A DNA stretch of 64,000 nucleotides from Pseudomonas fortuita (GCF_026898135.2 NZ_CP114035.2:5807501-5871500); one strand, 5' to 3'; positions 27,499-36,946 are shown, counted from the first letter of the stretch. Made by a program: numbers and translations. The notes: generated by a model from the letters alone, not told the origin.

Positions 27499-28350
27499 AT
27501 GCCGGAACCCTATATCTTCAGGACCGTCGAGCTGGACGACCAGTCCATTCGCACCGCCGTCCGCCCAGGCAAGCCGCACCTGACCCCGTTGCTGATCTTC
27601 AACGGCATCGGCGCCAACCTGGAGCTGGTGTTCCCCTTCATCGAGGCGCTGGACCCGGACCTGGAGGTCATTGCCTTCGATGTACCCGGCGTGGGTGGAT
27701 CATCCACACCGCGCCACCCTTATCGTTTTCCTGGCCTGGCCAAGCTCACAGCGCGCATGCTCGATTACCTGGACTACGGCCAAGTCAACGCCATCGGTGT
27801 GTCCTGGGGCGGCGCCCTGGCCCAGCAGTTCGCCCACGACTATCCGGAACGCTGCAAAAAACTGGTGCTGGCCGCAACTGCCGCCGGCGCGGTAATGGTG
27901 CCGGGCAAACCCAAGGTGTTGTGGATGATGGCCAGTCCACGGCGCTACGTGCAGCCCTCCCATGTGATCCGTATTGCACCGCTGATCTACGGCGGTGCCT
28001 TCCGCCGCGACCCGGACCTGGCCATGCATCATGCATCCAAGGTGCGCTCGGGCGGCAAGCTGGGCTACTACTGGCAATTATTCGCCGGCCTGGGCTGGAC
28101 CAGCATCCACTGGCTGCACAAGATCCATCAGCCGACGCTGGTACTGGCCGGTGACGACGACCCGCTGATCCCGCTGGTCAACATGCGCCTGCTGGCCTGG
28201 CGGATTCCCAATGCCCAGCTACACATAATCGACGATGGCCACCTGTTCCTGATTACCCGGGCCGAGGCCGTCGCACCGATCATCATGAAGTTTCTCCAGG
28301 AAGAACGTCAGCGCGCGGTCATGCACCCGCGCCCCGCCTCTGGCGGTTGA
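27499..28350 (+). CDS. phaZ: Intracellular medium-chain-length PHA depolymerase
   Basis: PhaZ hydrolyses stored PHA to 3-hydroxyacids on the granule. The 283-residue alpha/beta hydrolase has its nucleophile Ser102 in GVSWGG, the acid in LAGDDDPLIPLVNMRLLAWR and the His in IIDDGHLFLITRAEA. The oxyanion region is LIFNGIGANLELVFPFIEAL. The ATG at 27499 (MPEPYIFRTVELD) fits known PhaZ; longer frames run back through the terminator hairpin into phaC1. Confidence 0.96.
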   Translation: MPEPYIFRTVELDDQSIRTAVRPGKPHLTPLLIFNGIGANLELVFPFIEALDPDLEVIAFDVPGVGGSSTPRHPYRFPGLAKLTARMLDYLDYGQVNAIGVSWGGALAQQFAHDYPERCKKLVLAATAAGAVMVPGKPKVLWMMASPRRYVQPSHVIRIAPLIYGGAFRRDPDLAMHHASKVRSGGKLGYYWQLFAGLGWTSIHWLHKIHQPTLVLAGDDDPLIPLVNMRLLAWRIPNAQLHIIDDGHLFLITRAEAVAPIIMKFLQEERQRAVMHPRPASGG

Positions 28351-28391
28351 TTGTCGCTGCCCAAGCATCGGGAAGACGAGGGAGTGTTGCC

Positions 28392-30074
28392 ATGACAGAC
28401 AAACCGGCCAAAGGAACGAAACCGCTGCCCGCCACCAGCATGAACGTGCATAACGCCATGCTTGGCCTGCGTGGGCGCGACCTGGTGTCGACCCTGCGCA
28501 GGGTTGGCCGCCACGGCTTGACCAACCCGCTGCACACTGCGCGGCACCTGTTGGCGCTCGGCGGCCAACTGGGCCGCGTGATGCTGGGCGACACGCCCTA
28601 TCAGCCCAACCCTCGCGACAGCCGCTTCAACGACCCTACCTGGAGCCAGAACCCGTTTTACCGCCGGGGCCTGCAGGCCTATCTGGCCTGGCAGAAGCAG
28701 ACGCGCCAGTGGATCGACGAAAGCCACCTGGATGACGATGATCGGGCACGCGCCCACTTCCTGTTCGGCATGATCAACGACGCCCTGGCGCCGAGCAATT
28801 CGCTGCTCAACCCGCTGGCCGTCAAAGAGCTGCTGAACACCGGCGGGCAAAGCCTGGTGCGTGGCCTGGCCCACTTGCTGGACGACCTGCGTCACAATGA
28901 CGGCCTGCCGCGCCAAGTGGACGAACGCGCTTTCGAGGTGGGTGGCAGCCTGGCGGCGACACCCGGTGCGGTGGTGTTTCGCAACGAGCTGCTGGAGCTG
29001 ATCCAGTACAAGCCGATGAGTGAAAAACAGCACGCCAGGCCCCTGCTGGTGGTACCACCGCAAATCAACAAGTTCTATATCTTCGACATGCAGGCCCACA
29101 ATAGCTTCGTCCAGTACATGCTCAAGAACGGCCTGCAGGTGTTCATGATCAGCTGGCGCAACCCCGACCCGCGCCACCGCGAATGGGGCTTGTCCTCGTA
29201 CGTTCAGGCGTTGGAAGAAGCGCTGAACGCCTGCCGCAGCATCAGCGGCAACCGCGACCCCAACCTGATGGGTGCCTGTGCCGGCGGCCTGACCATGGCT
29301 GCACTGCAGGGCCACCTGCAGGCCAGACATCAGCTGCGCAAGATCCGCAGCGCCACTTACCTGGTCAGCCTGCTCGACAGCAAGTTCGACAGCCCGGCCA
29401 GCCTGTTCGCCGACGAGCAGACCGTCGAGGCGGCCAAGCGCCGTTCCTATCAACGGGGTGTACTGGACGGCGGCGAGGTGGCGAGGATTTTCGCCTGGAT
29501 GCGCCCCAACGACCTGATCTGGAACTACTGGGTCAACAACTACCTGCTTGGCAAAGCCCCACCCGCGTTCGACATCCTCTACTGGAACGCCGATAACACA
29601 CGGCTGCCGGCGGCACTGCACGGCGACTTGCTGGACTTTTTCAAGCACAACCCGCTCACCCACCCGGCCGGCCTTGAAGTATGCGGCACGCCCATCGACC
29701 TCAAGCAGGTCGACCTGGACAGTTTTACCGTGGCCGGCAGCAACGATCACATCACCCCGTGGGACGCCGTGTATCGCTCTGCCCTGCTGCTCGGTGGCGA
29801 CCGGCGTTTCGTGCTGGCCAACAGCGGGCACATTCAAAGCATCATCAACCCACCGGGCAACCCCAAGGCCTACTACCTGGAAAACCCCAAGCTTGCGAGC
29901 GATCCGCGCGCCTGGTTCTACGAGGCCAAACGCAGCGACGGCAGTTGGTGGCCGTTGTGGCTGGAATGGATCACACCGCGCTCTGGTCCGCTCAAGGCTC
30001 CCCGTACCGAGCTGGGCAACAGTACCTACCCACCGCTCGGCCCGGCGCCAGGCACCTATGTCCTGACCCGATGA
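28392..30074 (+). CDS. phaC2: Class II poly(R-hydroxyalkanoate) synthase 2
   Basis: A 560-residue paralogue of PhaC1 with the nucleophile again at Cys296 (GACAGGL), the Asp in VAGSNDHITPWDAVYRSALL and the His in NSGHIQSIINPPGNPKA. It polymerises medium-chain 3-hydroxyacyl-CoAs with somewhat different preference. The ATG at 28392 (MTDKPAKGTK) with GGGAG upstream is chosen; an earlier in-frame start overlaps phaZ. Flanking phaZ with two synthases is the standard class II cluster. Confidence 0.97.
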   Translation: MTDKPAKGTKPLPATSMNVHNAMLGLRGRDLVSTLRRVGRHGLTNPLHTARHLLALGGQLGRVMLGDTPYQPNPRDSRFNDPTWSQNPFYRRGLQAYLAWQKQTRQWIDESHLDDDDRARAHFLFGMINDALAPSNSLLNPLAVKELLNTGGQSLVRGLAHLLDDLRHNDGLPRQVDERAFEVGGSLAATPGAVVFRNELLELIQYKPMSEKQHARPLLVVPPQINKFYIFDMQAHNSFVQYMLKNGLQVFMISWRNPDPRHREWGLSSYVQALEEALNACRSISGNRDPNLMGACAGGLTMAALQGHLQARHQLRKIRSATYLVSLLDSKFDSPASLFADEQTVEAAKRRSYQRGVLDGGEVARIFAWMRPNDLIWNYWVNNYLLGKAPPAFDILYWNADNTRLPAALHGDLLDFFKHNPLTHPAGLEVCGTPIDLKQVDLDSFTVAGSNDHITPWDAVYRSALLLGGDRRFVLANSGHIQSIINPPGNPKAYYLENPKLASDPRAWFYEAKRSDGSWWPLWLEWITPRSGPLKAPRTELGNSTYPPLGPAPGTYVLTR

Positions 30075-30087
30075 GCCCGACGACCGG

Positions 30088-30702
30088 ATGAAGACCCGCG
30101 ACCGTATCCTGGAATGCGCCCTGCAGCTGTTCAACCAGCAGGGCGAACCGAACGTATCCACCTTGGAGATTGCCAACGAACTGGGCATCAGCCCGGGCAA
30201 CCTGTATTACCACTTCCACGGCAAGGAACCCTTGGTGCTGGGCCTGTTCGAGCGCTTCGAGGACGCGCTGATGCCCTTGCTTGACCCACCCCTGGAAGTG
30301 CGCCTGGACGCCGAGGACTACTGGCTGTTCCTGCACCTGATTGTCGAGCACATGTCGCAGTACCGCTTCCTGTTTCAGGACCTCTCCAACCTCACCGGCC
30401 GCCTGCCAAAGCTGGCACGCGGCATGCGCAGCCTGATCAATGCCCTCAAGCGCACGTTGGCGGCGCTGTTGGCCAGCCTCAAGGGCCAGGGGCTGGTAGA
30501 GAGTGGTACGCAGGCGCTGGGGCAGCTGGTGGAGCAGATCACGATGACGCTGCTGTTCTCGCTGGATTACCAGCGTGTGCTGGGGCGCGAGGGGGATGTG
30601 GGGATCGTGGTGTACCAGGTGATGATGCTGGTGGCGCCGCATCTGCAGGCACAGGCGCGGGCGGCGGCGGAGCAGTTGGCTGTGCGCTACCTGGAGGGGT
30701 AG
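30088..30702 (+). CDS. phaD: PhaD, TetR-family activator of the pha genes
   Basis: A 204-residue TetR-fold regulator. The N-terminal helix-turn-helix is MKTRDRILECALQLFNQQGE then NVSTLEIANELGISPGNLYY. The C-terminal part is a helical ligand-binding domain. In P. putida PhaD is reported to activate phaC1 and phaI transcription, with a fatty-acid metabolite as probable effector. It ends the phaC1 unit, 13 bases after phaC2. Two matching candidate operators lie at the phaC1 and phaI promoters. Confidence 0.94.
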   Translation: MKTRDRILECALQLFNQQGEPNVSTLEIANELGISPGNLYYHFHGKEPLVLGLFERFEDALMPLLDPPLEVRLDAEDYWLFLHLIVEHMSQYRFLFQDLSNLTGRLPKLARGMRSLINALKRTLAALLASLKGQGLVESGTQALGQLVEQITMTLLFSLDYQRVLGREGDVGIVVYQVMMLVAPHLQAQARAAAEQLAVRYLEG

Positions 30703-30720
30703 GCCTGCTGTTTCGGCGCT

Positions 30721-30813
30721 GGGGCCTTCGCGGGCATGCCCGCTCCCACAGGGCCTGCGCTGACCCGTTGATCGGCGCTGTCCCTGTGCGAGCGGGCAAG
30801 CCCGCGAAGAAGG
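30721..30813. repeat. REP-type inverted pair between convergent phaD and phaF
   Basis: CTTCGCGGGCATGCCCGCTC and GAGCGGGCAAGCCCGCGAAG face each other; each half is itself palindromic. It lies in the gap where the two pha units converge and probably provides transcript-end structure for both. Confidence 0.8.
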
Positions 30814-30823
30814 CGATGCGGTA

Positions 30824-31600
30824 TCAGATCAAGGTACCGGTGCCGTTTGGTGCCGACGGGGCGCTACTGGCCGGGGCGGTGGCAGGTGTCGGTGCTGTGG
30901 TAGCGGCCGGGGCCGCGCTGGCCGCTGGGGCTGCCGGTTTCGCGGCTGCCGGCTTGGCCGGTGCTTTCTTCACCGCAGGTTTCTTCGCTGCCGCTGGCTT
31001 GGCCGCCGCAGCCTTGGCGGCGGCAGGTTTGGCCGCCGGCTTGGCAGCAGATTTGGCCGCTGCCGTTTTAGCTGCAGGTTTGGCTGCCGCGGTTTTCGCC
31101 GCAGGCTTGGCCGCTGCTGCCTTGGCCAGTGGCTTGGCCGCTGCCTTGCTCGCAGCCGGTTTGGCCGCCGCAGCGCGCGACGAAACCGGCGTAACCGAAG
31201 CACCGGTCAGTTTCTCGATCTGCTTGGTCAGGCTGTCCACCTGCTGGTGCAGGGCCTTGATCTCGTTGCGGCTTGGCACACCCAAACGCGATATGGCGCT
31301 GTTCAGGCGCTTGTCGAAGGCTTCTTCGAGCTCGCTCCATTTGCCCAGCGCACGGTCTTTCACACCAGACACACGCGAGGTGGTCGAAGCCTTGGCGGTG
31401 TCGGCCACATCTTCAGCGGTCTTCTTCGCCTGTTTCTCGGCCTTCTCGCCATCCTTCACCAGCGAGTCGAACAGCTTGGGGCCGTCCTGGTCGATCTTCG
31501 AATAGATACCCAGCCCCGCCAGCCAGATCTTGCGGGAGTACTTCTCGATCCCGCCGACCCAGGAGCTGCTTTCTTTATCGGAATTCTTCTTGCCAGCCAT
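30824..31600 (-). CDS. phaF: PhaF, phasin with histone H1-like C-terminal repeats
   Basis: A 258-residue granule protein. The N-terminal ~140 residues are a phasin domain (SSSWVGGIEKYSRKIWLAGL, then an amphipathic helix and a leucine-zipper-like segment around LHQQVDSLTKQIEKLTG). The C-terminal ~115 residues are AAKP-type repeats rich in Ala, Lys and Pro that resemble histone H1. PhaF coats PHA granules and binds DNA non-specifically, helping granules segregate at cell division. The ATG at 31600 has GGAGAG just upstream and lies 10 bases after phaI. Confidence 0.95.
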   Translation of the reverse strand: MAGKKNSDKESSSWVGGIEKYSRKIWLAGLGIYSKIDQDGPKLFDSLVKDGEKAEKQAKKTAEDVADTAKASTTSRVSGVKDRALGKWSELEEAFDKRLNSAISRLGVPSRNEIKALHQQVDSLTKQIEKLTGASVTPVSSRAAAAKPAASKAAAKPLAKAAAAKPAAKTAAAKPAAKTAAAKSAAKPAAKPAAAKAAAAKPAAAKKPAVKKAPAKPAAAKPAAPAASAAPAATTAPTPATAPASSAPSAPNGTGTLI

Positions 31601-31610
31601 CCTGCTCTCC

Positions 31611-32030
31611 TTATGGTTTGTGCGCGACGCGCTCAAGCAGCTCGTGCAGCTGTTCAAGCTTCACCGACAACGCCTCAACGTCATGTTTAGACGGAATGCC
31701 GAGGCGATTCAAGGCGCGTCCTACCCGCGCGTCGAAAGCTTTTTCGATCTTGTCGAGTTGAATTTCGACCTTGCCGCGTACGCGGCTGAGTTCTTCAGCG
31801 GCGTCGTCGATCTGGTGGTTGGCAGCATCGAGCTCTTTGTCGATGCGTTTCTTGCCACGTTTTTCAACACCTTCGCCGGCCTTGACCAGCTCGCTGAAAT
31901 ACTCGGAACCTTCCTGGCCGACGCGGGCATAAGCGCCGATACCTGCCAGCCAGATCTTGCGCGCGTAGCCGCGCACCTCACCCAGCGTGCCCTGGGCGTC
32001 TTCCTTTTTCTTCACAGTCACTTTGGCCAT
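31611..32030 (-). CDS. phaI: PhaI, phasin
   Basis: A 139-residue phasin that coats PHA granules. It shares the N-terminal phasin segment with PhaF (GYARKIWLAGIGAYARVGQE compared with KYSRKIWLAGLGIYSKIDQD) and the C-terminal zipper-like helix VEALSVKLEQLHELLERVAH, but lacks the basic tail. It is first in the phaI-phaF unit, which faces the phaC1 unit. The start MAKVTVKKKED at 32030 has GAGG 8 bases upstream. Confidence 0.95.
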   Translation of the reverse strand: MAKVTVKKKEDAQGTLGEVRGYARKIWLAGIGAYARVGQEGSEYFSELVKAGEGVEKRGKKRIDKELDAANHQIDDAAEELSRVRGKVEIQLDKIEKAFDARVGRALNRLGIPSKHDVEALSVKLEQLHELLERVAHKP

Positions 32031-32106
32031 GCTCAGTGCCTCATGTTCATCAGTGGAGGAGGATGCGCCCATGAACGCTGGGCTGATGCCTAAGGTAGGG
32101 AACAAA

Positions 32107-32126
32107 ATTAGAAACCACACCCTAAG
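32107..32126. promoter_or_regulatory. Candidate PhaD operator between phaI and the divergent giant gene
   Basis: ATTAGA and CCTAAG flank 8 bases, with the same TTAG-N10-CTAA core as the site upstream of phaC1. It lies 77 bases upstream of the phaI start and 86 bases upstream of the 1,577-residue gene's start, within their shared 182-base promoter region. Confidence 0.55.
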
Positions 32127-32212
32127 AACACGCATCACGACCTATCTACCTCACCCGTTACCCATGCAGCTTCTACCGTTCGCGCTCATTGACTAAACGG
32201 AGCTCGACTCGC

Positions 32213-35200
32213 ATGGCTGTTTCCTCCTCGACAACCACCTATCGGCAGCTGGTGGCCAGCCGCTTCGCCAAACGCCCCACGCTACGTCAGCTGCTGGCTA
32301 GCGAAGGCTTCAGCGTGCTTGCCGATCGCTACCCGTGGATCGTTCGCAACTATCCGGACCTTGAAGGCCTCGAGCGTTTCACCGTGCTCAGGGCAGCACC
32401 TTCCGAGCCGCCAGTACAGCCACTGGTGCCCCTGCTGCTCGAGCACTACCTGAACGGCCGCCCCATGGACCTGGGGGCGGCGGATCAGCTCAGCATCGCA
32501 CCACCGCAACCCTTCTACCCCCAGGAGCAAGGTGAAAACCCTGCCAGTCAGCCGCGAATCACGCTTGATATGGCAATGCTCAACCAGGATTTCGACACAC
32601 TGCTGGCCGCTCTGGGCGATGCGTTCGAGCAGGCCCAAATCAGCTTCTGGGCCGGCACTGACGGCATTTCCGAGCGCTCCAACGTGCGCTGGCTGGCACA
32701 CCTGCTGAAAGCTTCGCTGCTGAACGGGGTTGAACGCCAAGGGCTGGATGACACCGCCAAAGGCACGCTCTATCGCTTGCTGGAGAATGGGGCCGACACA
32801 CCCGCCGTCAGCGGCCTGCAGATATCGCTGGGCATGTCGGGCAACACCCAGTCGTTCACCCTGGCGGACCTTGTATTGTTCGGCCCCGATCAGGTGCTGT
32901 GGTGCAGCCCTGCGGGCAAAGTACGCCGCTACGTGGATGCAACCACCTTTGCCAGCGCCCTGCGCGACCAGTTGGCGCAAGCCTATCGCTTCGAGGCGTT
33001 CAGCTGGGCACATCGCCCCTTGCTGGGTGACCCCTTCGAACACCAGGCCACCGCCATGCTCAACAGCATTCTTGAGCGCCTCGGCCGCCTGAGCCTGGCC
33101 TCGTTCAGCACCGTCGAGGAGCTGGAACAGACGCTCGACGCCGTTACAGACCCCGCCTCCGATATTTCCGGCCAGTGGCTGGTGAACGAAGCCCAACCAG
33201 ACATCGCCCTGCCGGCCTGGCTGGCTTCGGCGGCCGCCAGTGACCGCCTGCTGTACAGCGACGCAGTGCTGCGGCTATGCGCTCGCCAGGCGCAGGCGGG
33301 CAGCAAAGGTTCGCTGGACGACATCGAACCCCTGGACACCTATGCCAGAAGGCGCCTTCGCGAGCGCATGCAGCTCGACCACCCCGACCAGGCGCCGCTC
33401 GACCCTGACCTGCTGCTGATAGAGATTTCCGTCGTGGTTCCTGTGTCTTCGACAGGGCCGGCCGTGCTGCGGCACCTCAAACGCATAACCCTGACCGAGA
33501 TGGCCGTAGTGCGCCTGCACACCGACCTAAACGAAGTGGCATCTGGCCTGACCTATCAGGGGCGCCAGCCGGAGCAAGCCTGGATGACCCTTGATTACCT
33601 CCAGGCACTGGTCACCGAGGTGGACATCGGCGGCCAGTACCCGGTGCACGTGGCGGCCCAGTTGCAGGCATTCGAGCATGACCCCGAACAAGTCCAGCGC
33701 TTCGCCCGAGAATGGCGTGGCAATCTGGCGTTCACGGCCCTAAAGGCGAAAATTGACGGCCAGATTGGCGAGACCGCCTGCCTGGCTGTTGTCGAATTCT
33801 GCCTGGGCAAAGCGCTGCCAGCAGAACCGTTGACCTTCTCGCCACTGGTGCTGCAACCGTTCAAGGGTGCCCCTGAAGGCGACACTGTGCAGGGCATGTT
33901 TGTGCTGCACGTCCAGGCCAGCGCCAGCTTTTTGCTTTACCGCCCGTTGTTTGCCGAACAACCCTTGGCAGAACATGCCAGCCTGGATGCACTGATGGCT
34001 CAGATCCAGACCAATCCACAACTGCAACAGGACGTGCTCGACTGGGTAGATGACGAAAACCGGGCCGTCTATCAGAATGGCGGCTTCCTTCGGCCCCACC
34101 TGCATCCGCGCATGTCGAAACTGGCGCACTGGCTGGGCGGTGGCACAGCGTGGACAGATGCTGCGCTGGAGTCGCTGCGGACCCCGGTTACCCTGGTGCA
34201 TGAGCCTTGGCAGGGCGATCTGGACATCAAGCTGCACGAGGCGAGAGTCCAGGCGCTATTGCTTCTTGCCTCGCGCCAGACGGTCTCGAACTCACAGCAG
34301 CGCTGGGCGCTGGCCTGGCAGCTTGGCTGGATGCTGTTCAACGCCACCACGCCACTGCTGCGAGGCCCGGCGGCGGCCGTGGCCTGGGTGGTGGCTGCAG
34401 TGGCAGCATTGAAGGACGATTTGTCTGCCCTCACTCAAGGCACACCCGAAGCGCAGGCCTTGGCAGTCACTGACCTGCTGGCCAATGTCGCCATGTTGTT
34501 GATTCATGACGTTGGCAGCGTCACACCTGAGCCCCCTTCGGCCCGGCTGCAAGGCCCTCTGCCACGGCTTGAAAGCCTGGAAGCCCGACCGTCAGCTGCT
34601 GCGGCCTGGCGGGAGGCACCGGACGAAGGCGCCTGGCAATCGCCGGTTCCGACCCAAACCCACGTCACGCTGTTGAGCTGGGGCGACAACCAACGCTTGG
34701 GCAACCTTCCAGCGCCAACCCGACAAGCGCTGGGTCAACTGCAGGCCAACATTTCCCTGCAGGGGCGCACGGTGCAGCGCCAAGGCAGGCTTCGAGGGCT
34801 GTATGCCATCGAAGACCGCTACTACGTGAAGTTGCACGAGGTCGCCTACGAGGTGCTGGAAAGCGAGACAGGCCTGCGGATCATCGGCCCGCCGCAAAAC
34901 GTGGATGAATGGCAAGCCCGCTGGGGTGGCAACCCGGACGGCTACCATATCGTTGGCCGCCAACGCAGTTACGGCCCCTGGCTGACACGCCGGAACGATA
35001 CCTGGGTACTGGACCTCGCCCTGGCAGGCGGCATGCCGAAAAGCCGGCAGCAGATCATTGCGCAAAACCAACAGCAGTTCGACAGTTTGAACCAAGCGGT
35101 GTCTGCCAATCACAATGCCCTGAAAAAGATCAAGCCGCTGCTGGATGCCAACCAGCAATTGATGACCGACTACGATGCCGAGGCGAACGCCTTCGGGAAG

Positions 35201-36946
35201 GCCCTGGCCAGGGCAGGTGGCCAGGCAGCCATGGACGAACACTTGCAGCAACAGAACCGGGACTTGGCTGCCCGGCGTCTCGAGCTTATGCCGCAGATTC
35301 GCACGATATCGCTGTGCCTGGAAAAACAAGCGTCACTGCTGCAGACCAATGCCTCCCTCCTGCGCCAGCTGATGGAGCCCAGGTTCGCCAGGCTCGACCC
35401 GCTAGGCACCGCCCGACGCAGCCTGGGTGTCCTTTCCGAAACGCAGGTCGAGAACGACATCCTCTTGCTTCGCCGTCTGCTGGAACAATCGGACCACCAG
35501 GGCCTTGAGCAAAAATCCGTCGGCCTGAAAAAAGTGCCTGTGACCGATGAGCAAAAACAGCGCCATGTTTCGTTTCGCCAGGCAGTGCGTGACACGCTGG
35601 ACATCGTCAGCCGCCTGCGCACGGTCAGTGAGCGGCTTGACACCCTCTTGCCCCGAATGCTGGAGGACCCGCTGATCACGTTCCCGAACAAGGACAAGAA
35701 AGCCAAGGTCGAAGCGGCCATCGCGCTGCGGCCCTATTCAACACTGGTCATTCGTGCGCAGCAGCTGAGCGACATGGCGTACCTGTTGCTGGACAAGACG
35801 CGCCTGACCGAACAGGTGGCCATCGATCTTCTACCGGTGCAGCAATCACTGGACAGCAGGCAGTTCTCACAAACCGTCTGGACACATGATGGGATCGCGA
35901 CTGCAAACCTGCCCCAGGAAGAGCAGGCAGCGTTGCTCGGCGACGCATTGCGCGAGTATGAGACCACGCTCGGCAAGGCCCAGTACCTACAATCCTTCGA
36001 GCATCCGGCCATCGACCAGACCATACTGCAAGCGTACATCGAGGAATTGTCGGTACTGGTGCACATCACGGAATCACAACTAGCCAGCGCCCTGGTCAAC
36101 GTCGACAGCGGCGCAAGCCCCGCCCCCGCCCCAGTGATGTACCGTGTACATCCTCGCAAGAGCATGGTGATCAGGACGGCGCAAGGTCGCAGGTTACTGG
36201 TTGACCGGGCGCAAGGCAGCAACCGGGCGGTTCAACATGACCCCGTCACTCAGCAACCTGCCAGCACCTTCGAGCAGCGCGACGGCGAGTGGTTCGAGCT
36301 GGCACCGGCGGAACCACCGGTGGCCCTCGACACCTCCGAACTGCGCCAGCGCGCCACCAGCCTGCTCGCCAGCCGTGAGGAGCGAATCGCCAAGGCCGCA
36401 CGCCATATCCACGAGCCGAATGCCCTGTCCAACCTCATGGACTGGCATATCGAAGACATGCTCGAGATCGCCGTCAAAATCAAGGGCATCAAGGACGATC
36501 CCCGGTTGGCCGCGTTAACTGGCGAACTGCGTGAAGCGGTAGCCTACGTGCGGGCGGAGAAACAACGGCTGCTTACCCAGTCCTACCTCACCACACATCA
36601 CCCCGATGCCACCGCATTGCGCTACCTGCATGAACAACAGCGCCTGCAGATCACGCCAACCGTGGCAAGAAAACCGACGCGTCGCGCGGATGATTTTCTG
36701 GACGTGTATGAGATCAGAGACACGCATGCCCCCGCAGCGGTGCTTTGGGAGGCGCATTTTCATTACCGCAGCAAGCAGGCCAGCGCCCTCGACTTCGCCA
36801 AGGGTCACTTGAAGTTCTGGGAGCCCCGGAGCCTGGAGCGAGAGGAACAACTCAAGCAGGCCACAACCGCCGAGCGGATCAAGATCTACCGGGGCGATCT
36901 GAAGCGCGAAGATGTGGCAGACATCATACCGTTCCCTGCCGATTGA
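32213..36946 (+). CDS. Giant (1,577 aa) dermonecrotic-toxin-like (DUF6543-type) protein
   Basis: No catalytic domain is recognised, but it looks like a DUF6543-type protein, a family often annotated as dermonecrotic-toxin-like in Pseudomonas. Around residue 470 it has VDIGGQYP, matching LDIGGQYQ in the other giant protein of this window. A hydrophobic segment follows (about 716-770, GPAAAVAWVVAAVAALKDDL), then a module with RVQRQGRLRGLYAIEDRYYV and, near 921, YGPWLTRRNDTWVLDLAL. Residues about 940-1060 are helical and Gln/Leu-rich, probably coiled coil. The C-terminus has VLWEAHFHYRSKQASALDFA near 1512. There is no signal peptide and no LRR. ATG 32213 is chosen with ACGGAG ten bases upstream. 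It is divergent from phaI. No immunity-type or secretion gene is next to it. Confidence 0.65.
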   Translation: MAVSSSTTTYRQLVASRFAKRPTLRQLLASEGFSVLADRYPWIVRNYPDLEGLERFTVLRAAPSEPPVQPLVPLLLEHYLNGRPMDLGAADQLSIAPPQPFYPQEQGENPASQPRITLDMAMLNQDFDTLLAALGDAFEQAQISFWAGTDGISERSNVRWLAHLLKASLLNGVERQGLDDTAKGTLYRLLENGADTPAVSGLQISLGMSGNTQSFTLADLVLFGPDQVLWCSPAGKVRRYVDATTFASALRDQLAQAYRFEAFSWAHRPLLGDPFEHQATAMLNSILERLGRLSLASFSTVEELEQTLDAVTDPASDISGQWLVNEAQPDIALPAWLASAAASDRLLYSDAVLRLCARQAQAGSKGSLDDIEPLDTYARRRLRERMQLDHPDQAPLDPDLLLIEISVVVPVSSTGPAVLRHLKRITLTEMAVVRLHTDLNEVASGLTYQGRQPEQAWMTLDYLQALVTEVDIGGQYPVHVAAQLQAFEHDPEQVQRFAREWRGNLAFTALKAKIDGQIGETACLAVVEFCLGKALPAEPLTFSPLVLQPFKGAPEGDTVQGMFVLHVQASASFLLYRPLFAEQPLAEHASLDALMAQIQTNPQLQQDVLDWVDDENRAVYQNGGFLRPHLHPRMSKLAHWLGGGTAWTDAALESLRTPVTLVHEPWQGDLDIKLHEARVQALLLLASRQTVSNSQQRWALAWQLGWMLFNATTPLLRGPAAAVAWVVAAVAALKDDLSALTQGTPEAQALAVTDLLANVAMLLIHDVGSVTPEPPSARLQGPLPRLESLEARPSAAAAWREAPDEGAWQSPVPTQTHVTLLSWGDNQRLGNLPAPTRQALGQLQANISLQGRTVQRQGRLRGLYAIEDRYYVKLHEVAYEVLESETGLRIIGPPQNVDEWQARWGGNPDGYHIVGRQRSYGPWLTRRNDTWVLDLALAGGMPKSRQQIIAQNQQQFDSLNQAVSANHNALKKIKPLLDANQQLMTDYDAEANAFGKALARAGGQAAMDEHLQQQNRDLAARRLELMPQIRTISLCLEKQASLLQTNASLLRQLMEPRFARLDPLGTARRSLGVLSETQVENDILLLRRLLEQSDHQGLEQKSVGLKKVPVTDEQKQRHVSFRQAVRDTLDIVSRLRTVSERLDTLLPRMLEDPLITFPNKDKKAKVEAAIALRPYSTLVIRAQQLSDMAYLLLDKTRLTEQVAIDLLPVQQSLDSRQFSQTVWTHDGIATANLPQEEQAALLGDALREYETTLGKAQYLQSFEHPAIDQTILQAYIEELSVLVHITESQLASALVNVDSGASPAPAPVMYRVHPRKSMVIRTAQGRRLLVDRAQGSNRAVQHDPVTQQPASTFEQRDGEWFELAPAEPPVALDTSELRQRATSLLASREERIAKAARHIHEPNALSNLMDWHIEDMLEIAVKIKGIKDDPRLAALTGELREAVAYVRAEKQRLLTQSYLTTHHPDATALRYLHEQQRLQITPTVARKPTRRADDFLDVYEIRDTHAPAAVLWEAHFHYRSKQASALDFAKGHLKFWEPRSLEREEQLKQATTAERIKIYRGDLKREDVADIIPFPAD

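Noticed and set aside
25697..30200. Minus-strand frames of about 590 and 630 codons opposite phaC1 and phaC2.
   Set aside because: They mirror each other because the two synthases are paralogues; this is antisense similarity, not evidence of coding.
30768..31505. An Ala/Gly-rich 245-codon plus-strand frame opposite phaF.
   Set aside because: It is the reverse complement of the phaF Ala-Lys-Pro repeats and would be a meaningless hydrophobic repeat protein.
32213..36946. Polymorphic toxin of the RHS/contact-dependent type with immunity gene.
   Set aside because: No RHS/YD repeats, no filamentous haemagglutinin repeats, no signal peptide, and the next gene is a convergent PHA-family gene rather than a small immunity gene.
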